NCBI GenBank assembly: GCA_002295705.1
Contig: DBHP01000048.1
Location: 1 to 39,068 of the forward strand
Length of the DNA: 39,068 nucleotides
Source of the DNA: Candidatus Neomicrothrix sp. UBA825
GTDB taxonomy: Bacteria > Actinomycetota > Acidimicrobiia > Acidimicrobiales > UBA8592
Direction of reading: 5' to 3'
The position numbers and the translations under genes are program-made. The notes beneath the pieces were generated by a model that searched no databases, was not told the DNA's origin, and saw only the letters and a list, made by a program, of their open reading frames with translations. Positions within the stretch are counted from its first letter, which is position 1. Each line of letters opens with the position of its first letter. Positions 1-11,379 of this stretch are shown piece by piece.

Positions 1-1254
1 TACATTGACCCATCAATTGGATTCATCGCAGACGGAACAACTCTGAACTTATCTGCGTGCCCTGATGATTGGGATCCTCAAGAGGGAGTAACAGATACTG
101 AAATACGATTAGGAACCTCACTTCCCCAATCAGGTCAACTTGCCGCATTCGGAACAATCGCTACAGGAATGCAGTACTACTTTGACTACATCAATGCGAC
201 GAAACCAATTGATGGAAAGAACGTAGTCTTGATAGCGAAGGATGACGCATATGAGGCGGGGAGAACAGTAGCAAACATTGAAGAAATGTTGGAATCAGAT
301 AATGTTCTTGGTTTCGTAGGAGTTATTGGAACACCAAATAACTTTGCGATACGGCCCATAACTGATGATGCATGTGTTCCTCAACTCCTCAATCTTTCCG
401 GTTTTCCCTTCTGGGGAGATCCCGCTAACTACCCTTGGACAGTTGGTAATATTCTGAACTACGTTACAGAAACAAATGTTTGGTGTGAAGCCATTGTTGA
501 CGAGTTCGGTGAAGGGGCAACCGTCGCCGGTCTTTTTGCAAATAATGATTTCGGTAAAACATATCAACAAACCCTGAAGGGATGCGCAGGAGTAGATTTA
601 ATCGCTGAAGAGCTCCATGATCCAGCAGCCCCAGATGTAACAAACGAAATGACTACATTGGCCTCTTCAGGAGCTGAAGTCTTTGTTGCAGGAACAACTG
701 GAGCATTTTGTCCTCAGAGCGTCGGTGTCATGGCGGCAACACCGTGGCGACCAAGATTCTATATGTCCTACACATGTAATAACCTTCCAGCATTCTTTAC
801 TCCAGTAAAAGATGCAGCTGCGTTGTTGCAATCGCAAGGATCTGGAGTCCGAATGGCAAACTACAGCAAAGTATGCGGAGATCCTCAGTTTGACGATGAT
901 CCCGCTATTCTTCTCACAAAGCTCGTTCTTGATGAATACAGCGACGTGACATGCTTAGACGGTTCATACTCAGGAGGTGTCTTCTTCGCACAGATTATTG
1001 AAGACATACTTCGGGCAGCCTCAGAACTACCTGGTGGAATAAACCGTGTCAACGTTATGAAAGCTACGTGGAACCTTGATACCACTAACGGAAATAACTT
1101 CGTTCCAACACTTCGTCTCGATGGCGTAAATGATGCCTACCTAACAGAAGGCGCTCAACTCCAAGAAGTACAAGTGATCAACGATCAGTTAACATTCACA
1201 CCAGTAAGTGAAGTATTTGACTTCGAAGGGCAAGGAGGATCATTCGGAGGATAA
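1..1254 (+). CDS. ABC transporter substrate-binding protein, branched-chain amino acid type (5' truncated)
   Basis: The reading frame is open from base 1, so the gene starts upstream of the window; 417 residues are visible, ending in a Gly-rich tail (GGSFGG). The visible start reads like the N-terminal lobe of a type 1 periplasmic binding protein: 'IRLGTSLPQSG', then 'MQYYFDYINA', then 'GFVGVIGTPNN' and 'ANNDFGKTYQQTL'. This is the order seen in LivJ-like proteins, which bind Leu/Ile/Val, amides, urea or other small ligands outside the membrane and hand them to an ABC permease. The lipoprotein signal, if any, lies outside the window. No permease or ATPase of this system is present downstream, so partners would be upstream or elsewhere. 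Family assignment is firm; ligand is unknown. Confidence 0.85.
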   Translation, partial: YIDPSIGFIADGTTLNLSACPDDWDPQEGVTDTEIRLGTSLPQSGQLAAFGTIATGMQYYFDYINATKPIDGKNVVLIAKDDAYEAGRTVANIEEMLESDNVLGFVGVIGTPNNFAIRPITDDACVPQLLNLSGFPFWGDPANYPWTVGNILNYVTETNVWCEAIVDEFGEGATVAGLFANNDFGKTYQQTLKGCAGVDLIAEELHDPAAPDVTNEMTTLASSGAEVFVAGTTGAFCPQSVGVMAATPWRPRFYMSYTCNNLPAFFTPVKDAAALLQSQGSGVRMANYSKVCGDPQFDDDPAILLTKLVLDEYSDVTCLDGSYSGGVFFAQIIEDILRAASELPGGINRVNVMKATWNLDTTNGNNFVPTLRLDGVNDAYLTEGAQLQEVQVINDQLTFTPVSEVFDFEGQGGSFGG

Positions 1255-1300
1255 CACTCCCATGATTATCCAATAGGAATTCTTCTCCAGAGTTATACAT

Positions 1301-2641
<1,341 letters not shown>

Positions 2642-2702
2642 AAGACAAAAGCACACCTTCAGCCGAAAACCTGCCAAAACATAACTACTGGACAACAAAT
2701 AT

Positions 2703-3923
2703 ATGAAAAGTGTCGTTGTCGGATCTGGTGGAAGAGAACACGCATTAGCTCACGTGCTCGGACGCGATAGTGACGTAATAGTAACTCCTGGGAACCCCGG
2801 AATCCCAAACTCAACGACCCAATCACCACTCAAGATTGATGCAGATCTATTTGTTATCGGCCCAGAAGTTCCTCTCGTAGATGGATTAGCTGACCAGCTG
2901 CGCGCCCAAGGCAAGACTGTATTCGGTCCAGGAGCTGATGGAGCTCAACTGGAAGGGTCAAAAGCCTGGATGAAAGAGTTACTAGTTGAAGCAAACGTGC
3001 CAACAGCAAAACATCGAACTTTTAATGATCAAGATGAAGCAATAACATTCCTTTCAGAAATGCCACTTCCATACGTGATCAAAACAGATGGATTAGCCGC
3101 AGGCAAAGGAGTTCTCGTTACAGAATCACTTAACGAAGCAAAAAGCGCTATCAAAAACTATCTCTCAGGAGATGCCTTTGGAGACGCAGGGAAAACAGTA
3201 GTGATAGAGGAAGGATTAATTGGAAACGAAATATCAATGTTAGCTATCTGTGATGGAACCAAAGCGGTGCCACTGACACCAGCACAAGACTACAAACGGT
3301 TACTTAACAATGACGAAGGCCCAAACACTGGAGGCATGGGAGCATATTCCCCAATTCCCTCAGTCTCAGAAGATTTCGTAAAACAAATAATGGACAAGGC
3401 AGTAAACCCAACTCTCCAAACACTGATTGCACGAGGAATTGATTACAGAGGTGTCCTGTACGCAGGCATCATGAACACTTCCTCCGGACCAAAAATCCTT
3501 GAATATAATGTCCGTTTCGGAGACCCCGAAGCACAAGTTATCCTTCCCAGGATGAAATCAAGCCTTTTCCATCTCCTAAAAGAAGCAGCGCAAGGAAACA
3601 TAGAGCATTACCCGGATTTCATTGATGACGTAATGGTAACCGTTGTCTGCGCATCGGAAGGCTACCCCGAGGCACCGATAGCAGGGAAAGTAATCCAAGG
3701 TCTTGATGATGCCCGAAGCCAACCAGGAGTTGAAGGAGTATTCTGCGCTGGTGTGTCACAGAACAACAGAGGACAACTAATCACCTCCGGCGGAAGAGTC
3801 ATGACTGTGACAGGAAAAGGCGCAACACATGAACAAGCCCGCACCAACGCCTATCGAAGCACAGAGCGCATAACGTGGGAAGGCATGCATAAACGAGGAG
3901 ACATCGCTAAGGACATCAATTGA
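2703..3923 (+). CDS. purD: Phosphoribosylamine-glycine ligase (GAR synthetase)
   Basis: Joins 5-phosphoribosylamine and glycine with ATP, the second step of de novo purine synthesis. 406 residues, near the family norm of about 420. The N-terminal motif 'VVGSGGREHAL' (residues 5-15), the ATP-grasp loop 'KTDGLAAGKGV' (127-137), 'GPNTGGMGAYSP' (206-217) and 'YNVRFGDPEAQ' are all present. The ATG is the only reasonable start because the conserved strand begins at residue 3, although no Shine-Dalgarno is visible. It lies 61 nt after purA and 57 nt before purE, on the same strand. Confidence 0.97.
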   Translation: MKSVVVGSGGREHALAHVLGRDSDVIVTPGNPGIPNSTTQSPLKIDADLFVIGPEVPLVDGLADQLRAQGKTVFGPGADGAQLEGSKAWMKELLVEANVPTAKHRTFNDQDEAITFLSEMPLPYVIKTDGLAAGKGVLVTESLNEAKSAIKNYLSGDAFGDAGKTVVIEEGLIGNEISMLAICDGTKAVPLTPAQDYKRLLNNDEGPNTGGMGAYSPIPSVSEDFVKQIMDKAVNPTLQTLIARGIDYRGVLYAGIMNTSSGPKILEYNVRFGDPEAQVILPRMKSSLFHLLKEAAQGNIEHYPDFIDDVMVTVVCASEGYPEAPIAGKVIQGLDDARSQPGVEGVFCAGVSQNNRGQLITSGGRVMTVTGKGATHEQARTNAYRSTERITWEGMHKRGDIAKDIN

Positions 3924-3948
3924 AAAATCTATGATAGGAGAAAGCACT

Positions 3949-3984
3949 GTGGCTACATTCAGCATTGAGAGGAGTATCAGATGA
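3949..3984 (+). CDS. Possible 11-codon leader ORF overlapping purE
   Basis: GTG at 3949 opens an ORF of sequence MATFSIERSIR whose TGA stop overlaps the purE ATG (ATGA at 3981-3984). It has its own good ribosome site, AGGAG ending at 3940, 8 nt before the GTG. The purE Shine-Dalgarno (GAGAGGAG) lies inside it. It could deliver ribosomes to purE by translational coupling, or be chance. It is not in frame with purE, and purE is intact without it. Confidence 0.25.
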   Translation: MATFSIERSIR

Positions 3985-4430
3985 AAGTCGGAATACTTAT
4001 GGGGTCAACATCTGACGAATCTAAAATGAGCAAAGCAAAAGAAACACTTGAAGAATTTGGTATTGAATCTGAATGGAAAGTTCTTTCCGCCCATCGAAAC
4101 CCTGACAAAGTCGTAAACCTAGTCTCAACAGCACGTGAAAATGGTTTCGTTGCCTTTATCTGTGGAGCTGGAATGGCAGCACATCTTGCCGGTGTAGTCG
4201 CTGCACACACAACTCTACCTGTTGTAGGAGTTCCGCTCTCAGGAGGAGCACTCAATGGTCAAGATGCTCTTTATGCAACTGTTCAAATGCCCAAAGGAGT
4301 TCCGGTCGCGACAGTAGCCATAGACGGATCGCAGAATGCAGCTCTTTTAGTGCTTCAAATGATCGGAATCACTAATTCAGAAATCGCAGAAAAACTTCGA
4401 ATTTACAAAGACGAAATGGCGAATAGATGA
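3981..4430 (+). CDS. purE: N5-carboxyaminoimidazole ribonucleotide mutase (class I PurE)
   Basis: Moves the carboxyl group of N5-CAIR to C4 to give CAIR, the sixth step of the pathway. 149 residues, one PurE domain. The phosphate loop 'MGSTSD' (residues 8-13), 'SAHRNPDKV' (catalytic His) and 'GAGMAAHLAGVVAA' match class I enzymes; animal-type/class II enzymes have a Lys after 'SAH'. Class I PurE works with PurK, which is not in this window. GAGAGGAG just upstream of the ATG supports the start. Its stop overlaps the purB start (ATGA), so the two are translationally coupled. Confidence 0.95.
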   Translation: MKVGILMGSTSDESKMSKAKETLEEFGIESEWKVLSAHRNPDKVVNLVSTARENGFVAFICGAGMAAHLAGVVAAHTTLPVVGVPLSGGALNGQDALYATVQMPKGVPVATVAIDGSQNAALLVLQMIGITNSEIAEKLRIYKDEMANR

Positions 4431-5839
4431 AAATACCGAATGTACTAGCTGAGCGGTACGCAAGTGACCGGATTATTGAAATCTGGTCACCAGAAAACAA
4501 GATTCTCCTTGAACGCGAACTTTGGATTGCCGTTCTGAAAGCGCAACGTGAAAATGGCGCTGACATACCAGAGGAAGCAATAGCGGCATACCAAAGAACA
4601 AAAAATGATATTGATCTTGAAGCAATTCTCGAACGAGAAAAGATTATCAAGCACGATGTGAAAGCCCGAATCGAAGAATTCTGCAAACTTGCAGGATATG
4701 AACACATCCATAAAGGAATGACGTCACGAGACTTAACAGAAAATATTGAGCAACTACAGGTATTACAAAGTCTGCAACACGTCCAAATGCTCGCAGTGGC
4801 GACTCTCTCTCGGTTAACGGACCTATCACAACAATACGCAGAGCTACCATTAACTGGTCGAACCCATAATGTACCTGCGCAAATAACAACAATGGGGAAA
4901 CGATTTGCCAATGTTGCCGAAGAAATGATTTTGGCATTCACGACACTTGAGAAAATTTCACAAACATACCCAATGAAAGGACTGAAAGGCCCTGTTGGGA
5001 CACAACAAGATCTCCTTGGTTTACTAGGCGATCAAACAAAGGTTGAAGAATTTGAACAAATTATCGCCAAGCACCTTGGATTTAACAACACCATGCGAAG
5101 CGTTGGACAGGTGTACCCAAGATCTATAGATTTCAGTGTTATCAGTACGTTGGTTCAACTCTCAAGCGGCCCTGCAAACCTAGCTAAAACCCTTCGCTTA
5201 ATGGCTGGACATGATCTAGTCACTGAAGGATTCCAAGAAGGGCAAGTTGGTTCGTCAGCGATGCCACACAAAATGAACATGAGATCATGTGAACGTATCG
5301 GTGGTATGACTGTCGTATTGAAAGGATACCTTTCAATGGTTACTGACCTCACTGGAGACCAGTGGAATGAAGGAGATGTAAGTTGCTCAGTCGTCAGACG
5401 AGTTGCACTGCCAGATTCTTTCTTCGTAATAGATGGGCTCATGCAAACATTTATCACCGTCTTGGACGATTTCGGGCTCTATCCAAAGGTTATCGAGAGA
5501 GAACTAAACCATTACCTTCCCTTTCTCAGTACAACAAAAATACTTTCCGCAGCCCTCACCAAAGGACTAGGAAGAGAAGAAGCTCATGAAATCATCAAAG
5601 AGCACGCAGTGACAGCTGCTTTAGCTCTCCGTAACACCGATGTCGGCGAAAATACGCTTCTCAATGATCTAGGTAAAGATGACCGATTCCCCCTAACAGA
5701 ACAAGAATTACTTCAGGCCATAAGCGAAATCGGAACTGGATTAGTCCAGCATCAAATTAATGCTGTACACGCAGATATCGAGGCATTAAAAGAACGCTAT
5801 CCAGAAGCAGAAGACTATATCCCCCAACCAATACTTTAA
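4427..5839 (+). CDS. purB: Adenylosuccinate lyase
   Basis: Cleaves fumarate from SAICAR (IMP pathway) and from adenylosuccinate (AMP branch), so it acts both before PurH and after PurA. 470 residues, fumarase/aspartase superfamily. Visible blocks are 'GMTSRDLTEN' (97-106), 'TGRTHNVPAQ' (143-152, catalytic H147) and the signature loop 'GSSAMPHKMN' (275-284) carrying the catalytic Ser. Starts by ATGA overlap with purE; purC follows after 9 nt. Confidence 0.97.
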   Translation: MKIPNVLAERYASDRIIEIWSPENKILLERELWIAVLKAQRENGADIPEEAIAAYQRTKNDIDLEAILEREKIIKHDVKARIEEFCKLAGYEHIHKGMTSRDLTENIEQLQVLQSLQHVQMLAVATLSRLTDLSQQYAELPLTGRTHNVPAQITTMGKRFANVAEEMILAFTTLEKISQTYPMKGLKGPVGTQQDLLGLLGDQTKVEEFEQIIAKHLGFNNTMRSVGQVYPRSIDFSVISTLVQLSSGPANLAKTLRLMAGHDLVTEGFQEGQVGSSAMPHKMNMRSCERIGGMTVVLKGYLSMVTDLTGDQWNEGDVSCSVVRRVALPDSFFVIDGLMQTFITVLDDFGLYPKVIERELNHYLPFLSTTKILSAALTKGLGREEAHEIIKEHAVTAALALRNTDVGENTLLNDLGKDDRFPLTEQELLQAISEIGTGLVQHQINAVHADIEALKERYPEAEDYIPQPIL

Positions 5840-5848
5840 GAGATATCA

Positions 5849-6745
5849 ATGACAAGAGACCCGGCTTATAAATTAGACCTTCCACACGTATATTCAGGAA
5901 AGGTCCGAGACATTTACGATGCAGGAAACAACCAATACTTGATGGTCACCAGCGACCGCATTTCAGCTTTTGATGTGGTGATGAACCAAACGGTCCCAGA
6001 TAAAGGACGAGTATTGATGGCGATGTCAGCATTTTGGTTTCAGCACTTTTCAACATCAATGAAATCTCACCTCATTTCAACAGATTTATCTGATTTCCCA
6101 GCCAGTGCCCAAGTTCCCGAAATTGCTGGAAGATCAATGCTTGTTAAAAGAGTAGAAATGCTTCCAATCGAATGCATAGTTCGCGGATACATCACAGGAT
6201 CAGCCTGGAAAGAGTACAAGACCAATGGCACAATGCATGGAACTCCCTTACCCACCAATCTTCAAGAATCCGAAAAGCTACCCCAGCCCGTATTCACACC
6301 ATCAACCAAAGCCGACGACGGATTACACGATGAAAATATCTCATTTACTCAAGCCGCAGACATCGTTGGCCTAGAAATAGCGGAACTCGCAAAACAAAAA
6401 TCCTTGGAACTCTATTCGCTTGGAGCCGAATACGCTTTAGAACGAGGGATAATCATTGCGGATACAAAATTTGAAATGGGGTTTGTTGATGGAGAACTTG
6501 TCATAGCAGATGAGGTTCTTACACCCGATTCATCACGATTTTGGGCAAAAGACGAGTGGACGCCAGGTACAACCCCACCTTCATTTGATAAGCAGCCAGT
6601 CCGCGACTTCCTAGACGGGCTTGATTGGGATAAGTCACCACCTCCCCCTGAACTACCCCACAAAGTAATCACTGCGAGCTCAAAGCGTTATCGCGAAGGC
6701 TATGAAAAAATAAGCGGGAAAAATCTAGATGATTGGCCTGGTTAG
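5849..6745 (+). CDS. purC: Phosphoribosylaminoimidazole-succinocarboxamide synthase (SAICAR synthetase)
   Basis: Condenses CAIR with aspartate using ATP to give SAICAR, step seven. 298 residues, the longer single-domain form rather than the roughly 240-residue E. coli-like form. The N-terminal ATP motif 'YSGKVRDIYD' (15-24), 'SDRISAFDVV', 'IVRGYITGSAWKEY' and 'DTKFEMG' are conserved. The last member of the continuous purA-purC run; 71 nt separate it from the oxygenase gene. Confidence 0.97.
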   Translation: MTRDPAYKLDLPHVYSGKVRDIYDAGNNQYLMVTSDRISAFDVVMNQTVPDKGRVLMAMSAFWFQHFSTSMKSHLISTDLSDFPASAQVPEIAGRSMLVKRVEMLPIECIVRGYITGSAWKEYKTNGTMHGTPLPTNLQESEKLPQPVFTPSTKADDGLHDENISFTQAADIVGLEIAELAKQKSLELYSLGAEYALERGIIIADTKFEMGFVDGELVIADEVLTPDSSRFWAKDEWTPGTTPPSFDKQPVRDFLDGLDWDKSPPPPELPHKVITASSKRYREGYEKISGKNLDDWPG

Positions 6746-6777
6746 CGGTTAGATCTTCTCTAACTTTAAGCATGAAC

Positions 6778-6808
6778 TGGACACATATGCCCTTTTAGGT
6801 TTTATGAT
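6778..6808 (+). promoter_or_regulatory. Putative promoter of the Rieske oxygenase gene
   Basis: TGGACA (6778-6783) and TATGAT (6803-6808) are separated by 19 nt. The -10 box ends 8 nt before the ATG at 6817 and there is no Shine-Dalgarno, as expected of a leaderless transcript. This suggests the oxygenase is transcribed separately from purC. Confidence 0.5.
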
Positions 6809-6816
6809 AGATACCT

Positions 6817-8187
6817 ATGGGGAATAAAGAGGCATTACAGCCAGGCGAAGCAAGACAGGAAGGCCCATCATTACGCGATGAGCTTCTTGCCGACCCAACA
6901 CCTCCTCCTGCTCCACTACTTGAAGAATCGTATGAATTTCTCGGAGATAATGACCTACCGTATGAAAGCTACATAAGTCCCGAATTTGCATCATCTGAAT
7001 ATGACAAGCTGTGGTCAAAAGTGTGGCAGTGGGCATGCCACGTTGACCATATTCCGGAACCAGGTGATTATTTCGTATATGACGTGGGGCATCTCTCTTC
7101 TTTGATTGTCCGCACGACGGATGGAAGTATCAAGGCGTATTACAACTCATGCATGCACCGTGGAACGCAACTCAAACAACCAGGAACGTGTGGCTTTAGC
7201 AAAGAACTTAGATGTCCCTTTCACGGATGGACATGGTCTCTTGAGGGAACACTCGTTGACCTTCCCGGAGCTTGGGACTTCCCTCACGTCACACATGAGT
7301 CACACAAATTGCCTGAAATGAGCGTAGAGATTTGGGAAGGCTTTGTTTTCATTAATTTTGACCAGGATGCTCAGCCACTTGAAGAGTATCTTGGAGTTCT
7401 CCCAGAGCATTGGAAAGATTGGCAACTAGAAGATCGCTATATCGAGACGCATATACGAAAGCATTTACCATGCAACTGGAAAGCTGGAGCAGAGGCATTC
7501 ATTGAGGCCTACCATGTCCGAGAAACGCATTCGACTGGGAAGTTAGGAGATGAAGTAACCACACAATACGATGTCTTTGGAGATAATGTTTCACGGTTCA
7601 TTCACACCCGCGGACTTAATAGCCCCCTAAAAGAAAATCCAAGAACAGAAGATGAATTACTCGCCCACCTGAGCGGGAGAATGTTCGGAGATGGAGATTT
7701 TAACCTACCGGACGGAATCAGAGCACGTGACTATTATGCAAAGATGGTTCAAGAGCAAATGGGTGAAAAATATGGACATGATTTTACGCACCTCAGCGAA
7801 TCGTTAACCCTTGACTCGATTGAATACTTCCTCTTCCCAAATGCTTTTTTCTTCCCAGGTCTTTCATTGCCAATGGTGTACCGATTTAGACCCGACCCTG
7901 AAAGCCCAGATTATTGCTACTTTGACCTTATCTTCATGCGCCCACGACCAAGCGATAGCAAGGCACCTTATCCCCCAGAAGTCATTTCTTTGGATATCGA
8001 TGAAAGCTACTCCACAGTTGAAGGTGTTGGACCACTTGGGAAAATTTACGACCAAGATACGGCCAATCTCGCAGCACAAACACGTGGCTTTAAGTCAAGT
8101 TTTAAACGTGGAGAGACATTGGGAAATTATCAAGAGATACGCGTCCGTCATCTCCAGAAAAGGGTTCTAGATTTTCTCAATGCGTGA
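6817..8187 (+). CDS. Aromatic-ring-hydroxylating dioxygenase alpha subunit (Rieske non-haem iron oxygenase)
   Basis: A 456-residue Rieske oxygenase large subunit. The Rieske [2Fe-2S] ligands are C112-x-H114 ('SCMHRG') and C133-x2-H136 ('CPFHGW'). The mononuclear iron site lies in 'EAYHVRETH' (H233, H238), after the family 'CNWKAGAEAF' block. Such proteins hydroxylate or demethylate aromatic and other ring or amine substrates using electrons from a ferredoxin or reductase; no such partner and no beta subunit is nearby. The first ~35 residues are Pro/Glu-rich and variable, so the start is less certain than the domain. It interrupts the purine genes between purC and purS on the same strand. Substrate unknown. 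Confidence 0.9.
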   Translation: MGNKEALQPGEARQEGPSLRDELLADPTPPPAPLLEESYEFLGDNDLPYESYISPEFASSEYDKLWSKVWQWACHVDHIPEPGDYFVYDVGHLSSLIVRTTDGSIKAYYNSCMHRGTQLKQPGTCGFSKELRCPFHGWTWSLEGTLVDLPGAWDFPHVTHESHKLPEMSVEIWEGFVFINFDQDAQPLEEYLGVLPEHWKDWQLEDRYIETHIRKHLPCNWKAGAEAFIEAYHVRETHSTGKLGDEVTTQYDVFGDNVSRFIHTRGLNSPLKENPRTEDELLAHLSGRMFGDGDFNLPDGIRARDYYAKMVQEQMGEKYGHDFTHLSESLTLDSIEYFLFPNAFFFPGLSLPMVYRFRPDPESPDYCYFDLIFMRPRPSDSKAPYPPEVISLDIDESYSTVEGVGPLGKIYDQDTANLAAQTRGFKSSFKRGETLGNYQEIRVRHLQKRVLDFLNA

Positions 8188-8245
8188 CCAATAAAGACGT
8201 ACGAAGATACTCATATTGTTCCTCTGCTTGTGGCAACATTGAAGC

Positions 8246-8500
8246 GTGGAGTTCGAAGCAAACGTTGAAGTACAACTCAAAGAAGGCATCGCCGATCCAC
8301 AGGGATCAACTATAGAGAACGCAACTCCGAAACTGGGATTCAATGGGATTGAGAATGTGCGGGTAGGAAAGAGCATACGCTTCACCATCACAGCTGAAGA
8401 CGAAGCGACAGCAAAAGAAACTATTCAGGAGTTATGTGAAAAGTTTCTTACCAATCCAGTCATAGAAAACGCAATTATTCATCTCCAAGGAGCAGAGTGA
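8246..8500 (+). CDS. purS: Phosphoribosylformylglycinamidine synthase, PurS subunit
   Basis: Small structural subunit (84 residues) of the PurSQL complex that converts FGAR to FGAM; it is needed to assemble the glutaminase and synthetase parts. The sequence shows the PurS pattern: 'VEVQLKEGIADPQGSTIENA', 'VRVGKSIRFTI' and 'CEKFLTNPVIENA'. Start is GTG at 8246; no other in-frame start is available nearby. Its stop overlaps the purQ GTG start (GTGA at 8497-8500), so it is coupled to purQ. 58 nt separate it from the oxygenase. Confidence 0.95.
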   Translation: MEFEANVEVQLKEGIADPQGSTIENATPKLGFNGIENVRVGKSIRFTITAEDEATAKETIQELCEKFLTNPVIENAIIHLQGAE

Positions 8501-9165
8501 ACCCAACTATAGGAGTCATTGTCTTCCCAGGCTCTAATTGCGAACAAGACGCGTTAGAAGCCATGACGAGCCTCGGAGCGAGTTGCAAACTGTTATGGCA
8601 TAATTCTCCTGATCTAGGTGATGTAGACGGGGTAATCATTCCAGGGGGCTTTGCTCATGGTGACTATCTTCGACCCGGAGCAATCGCTCGATTCTCACCT
8701 GCAATGGAATCTGTCATTTCTTTCGCCCGTTCTGGCCGGCCTGTATTAGGAATCTGCAACGGATTTCAAATCTTAACTGAAGCAGGATTGTTGCCTGGAG
8801 CGCTACAAAAAAATCGAGGACTAAAGTTTCTTTGCAAACCTGTTGAACTAAACGTGCAAACAACGAATTCTGTTTTAACCTCAGAAGCTATAAAAGGTGA
8901 TTCATTAACTATTCCCATCAATCATTTTGAAGGTAACTACACCTGTAACGACGAAACTCTAAAAGAACTACATGCTGAAGATCGAATCTTACTTACTTAT
9001 AAGAACAACCCGAACGGTTCAATAGGGGATATCGCAGGAATTTGTAACGCCCAGCGAAACGTTGTGGGATTAATGCCTCACCCAGAACGTGCCTGCCATC
9101 CACTTCTTGGAAGCACAGACGGACAGCAACTTCTCCGTAGTTTCATTGAAAGCTCACGATTATGA
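8497..9165 (+). CDS. purQ: Phosphoribosylformylglycinamidine synthase, glutaminase subunit PurQ
   Basis: Class I glutamine amidotransferase that releases ammonia from glutamine for PurL. 222 residues. The nucleophile is C87 in 'GICNGF', and the other triad members are H195 and E197 in 'MPHPERA'. The N-terminus '[15 protein letters not shown]' is typical. The gene overlaps purS by GTGA and purL by ATGA, so three subunits of one complex are made from chained start and stop codons. Confidence 0.97.
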   Translation: MNPTIGVIVFPGSNCEQDALEAMTSLGASCKLLWHNSPDLGDVDGVIIPGGFAHGDYLRPGAIARFSPAMESVISFARSGRPVLGICNGFQILTEAGLLPGALQKNRGLKFLCKPVELNVQTTNSVLTSEAIKGDSLTIPINHFEGNYTCNDETLKELHAEDRILLTYKNNPNGSIGDIAGICNAQRNVVGLMPHPERACHPLLGSTDGQQLLRSFIESSRL

Positions 9166-11375
9166 GCGAACCTATACATCGCACACTCGGCTTGACCGAT
9201 GATGAATTTCAAAAGATTATTGAAATACTCGGACGTGAACCAAATCATCTTGAACTTGCCATGTACTCGGTCATGTGGAGTGAACACTGTTCATACAAAT
9301 CATCTCGCATACACCTAAAAAGGCTTCCAACTGAAGGCGAACATGTTCTCGTTGGCCCAGGTGAGAATGCAGGCGTCATAGATGTCGGAGATGACATAGC
9401 CATTGCAATCCGGATAGAGAGCCACAATCATCCGAGCTATATCGAACCATATCAAGGCGCAGCAACAGGCGTTGGAGGAATCATCAGAGATATTTTCACT
9501 ATGGGAGCCAGACCAATAGCAATTATGGACCCTTTACGATTCGGTCCTGTTAGTGACTCACGAAGTAGATGGGTAGCAGAAGGTGTAGTTAGCGGCATAT
9601 CTGGTTATGGGAATTCTGTCGGAGTTCCCAATATCGGAGGAGAAACTGTTTTTGACGAAACCTACATCGGCAATCCGCTTGTTAATGTTCTTTGCCTTGG
9701 CATTCTGCCGAAAGACAGACTTGTACTCGGGCGAGCATCTGGAGTTGGAAATTTAGCAGTTCTTCTCGGTGCCACAACAGGTCGGGATGGCATCGGAGGC
9801 GTAAGTGTCCTCGCTTCTGCAGGTTTCGGTGATGATGAAGAGGATGCTGAAAAGAGACCAAGCGTTCAGGTTGGTGATCCCTTTGAGGAGAAGCGCCTCA
9901 TTGAATGCTGTTTAGAGTTACTTGACGCTGGACTCGTTGTAGGCATTCAAGACTTAGGTGGCGCTGGACTCTCATGCGCCGCATCTGAAACTGCATCTCG
10001 CGGTGGAGTCGGGATGGACTTTGATGTAACAGCTGTTCCACAACGAGAAATAGGCATGGAACCATTTGAAATTATGACGAGCGAATCGCAAGAGAGAATG
10101 TTAGCAATCGTCAATCCAGAAAATCTAGAAAAGGTATTGCATATAAGTGAAAAGTGGGAAATCCGATCATCAGTAGTTGGTAAAGTCACCGAAGGTGGAC
10201 AACTCCGAATTATGGATGGGCTGGACGGACCTGTTCTTGGCGAAGTGCCTGCAACTTCTCTCCATGAAGACGCACCACTCTATGACCGACCTATGGCACC
10301 TCCCGAAGACCTTTCTGAGCGTAAAGACGACACTCCAGAAGAACACTTACCCGAGTCAAATGATGTATCTGAAGCTCTTCTATCGCTCATACAAAGTCAA
10401 GAATGGATCACATCACAATACGATTCGCAACTCTTTCTCAATACAGTCGCCGGACCAGATTCCAATGCGGCAGTCCTGCGACTTAAACATCCAGTAACAG
10501 GAAAAGATACAGGACGTGGACTCGCTGTAACAACAGATGGGAATCATCGATGGTGTGCTGTTGACCCTAAAATCGGGACGGCAATGACTGTTGCAGAATC
10601 TATGCTAAATCTTGCTTGCGTAGGTGCTGAGCCCAGAGCACTAGTGAATTGTTTGAATTTCGGTAATCCAGAAAACCCTAATGTTATGTGGCAACTCAGT
10701 GAAGCAGTTGACGGCATGGCAGAAGCCTGTTCAAAATTCAACATCCCCGTAGTTGGTGGAAACGTAAGTCTTTATAACGAAAGTCAAGGAAATAATATTG
10801 ACCCAACGCCAATTGTTGGGCTGATAGGGGTTATTAACAATCTTGATACGTCACCTCCAGGAGTCAGTTGGAATGAAGGCGATAGATTAATGGTCATTGG
10901 TCCCCCGGCTAAGGGTTTATCTGGAAGTGCTTGGGCCTTTGCACGAAGTAAAAAAAATGGGCAATTAGCTCAAGTTGATTATGAAACACATGAACGACTC
11001 TGTCAGACCATCCGAATGCTAGTTAATCAAGGACTTGTTACTGCTATCCATGATATTTCTAGTGGTGGTTTGGCAGTTGCAGTAGCTGAAATGGCAGTGC
11101 AATCAGGCGTTGGATGTTCACTCGCACGAGTCCCTGATATCGAGTCAATGTTTTCAGAATCACCTTCACGAGTCGTGATTGCAGTTGATCCTGAAAAAAT
11201 GCAAAGTGTTGAAGAGATTATTCAAAGTCAAGACATTCCGAGCACACGTATAGGACTCGCACATGGTGAAAAGTTCACGATCAAGGGTTTGGTAGATATT
11301 GAGCTGTCAAAAGTCCTAGAGCAGTGGGAGGAGTCCCTACCACGAGTATTTGAGAGTGGAACCACTCAAGGGTAG
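9162..11375 (+). CDS. purL: Phosphoribosylformylglycinamidine synthase, PurL subunit (small type)
   Basis: ATP-dependent synthetase subunit of the PurSQL complex (FGAR to FGAM, step four). 737 residues, the small PurL form that requires PurS and PurQ, matching the neighbours. Conserved '[10 protein letters not shown]' (39-48), 'IESHNHPS', '[12 protein letters not shown]', '[13 protein letters not shown]' and, in the second half, 'NPNVMW' and '[10 protein letters not shown]' mark the two AIRS-like repeats. Starts by ATGA overlap with purQ. It ends 4 nt from the stop codon of the oppositely oriented P450. Confidence 0.97.
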   Translation: MSEPIHRTLGLTDDEFQKIIEILGREPNHLELAMYSVMWSEHCSYKSSRIHLKRLPTEGEHVLVGPGENAGVIDVGDDIAIAIRIESHNHPSYIEPYQGAATGVGGIIRDIFTMGARPIAIMDPLRFGPVSDSRSRWVAEGVVSGISGYGNSVGVPNIGGETVFDETYIGNPLVNVLCLGILPKDRLVLGRASGVGNLAVLLGATTGRDGIGGVSVLASAGFGDDEEDAEKRPSVQVGDPFEEKRLIECCLELLDAGLVVGIQDLGGAGLSCAASETASRGGVGMDFDVTAVPQREIGMEPFEIMTSESQERMLAIVNPENLEKVLHISEKWEIRSSVVGKVTEGGQLRIMDGLDGPVLGEVPATSLHEDAPLYDRPMAPPEDLSERKDDTPEEHLPESNDVSEALLSLIQSQEWITSQYDSQLFLNTVAGPDSNAAVLRLKHPVTGKDTGRGLAVTTDGNHRWCAVDPKIGTAMTVAESMLNLACVGAEPRALVNCLNFGNPENPNVMWQLSEAVDGMAEACSKFNIPVVGGNVSLYNESQGNNIDPTPIVGLIGVINNLDTSPPGVSWNEGDRLMVIGPPAKGLSGSAWAFARSKKNGQLAQVDYETHERLCQTIRMLVNQGLVTAIHDISSGGLAVAVAEMAVQSGVGCSLARVPDIESMFSESPSRVVIAVDPEKMQSVEEIIQSQDIPSTRIGLAHGEKFTIKGLVDIELSKVLEQWEESLPRVFESGTTQG

Positions 11376-11379
11376 TCTG

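Noticed and set aside
4372..4941. 189-codon minus-strand frame across the purE/purB junction
   Set aside because: Overlaps two certain genes, composition is Ser/Arg/Ile-rich without any recognisable motif.
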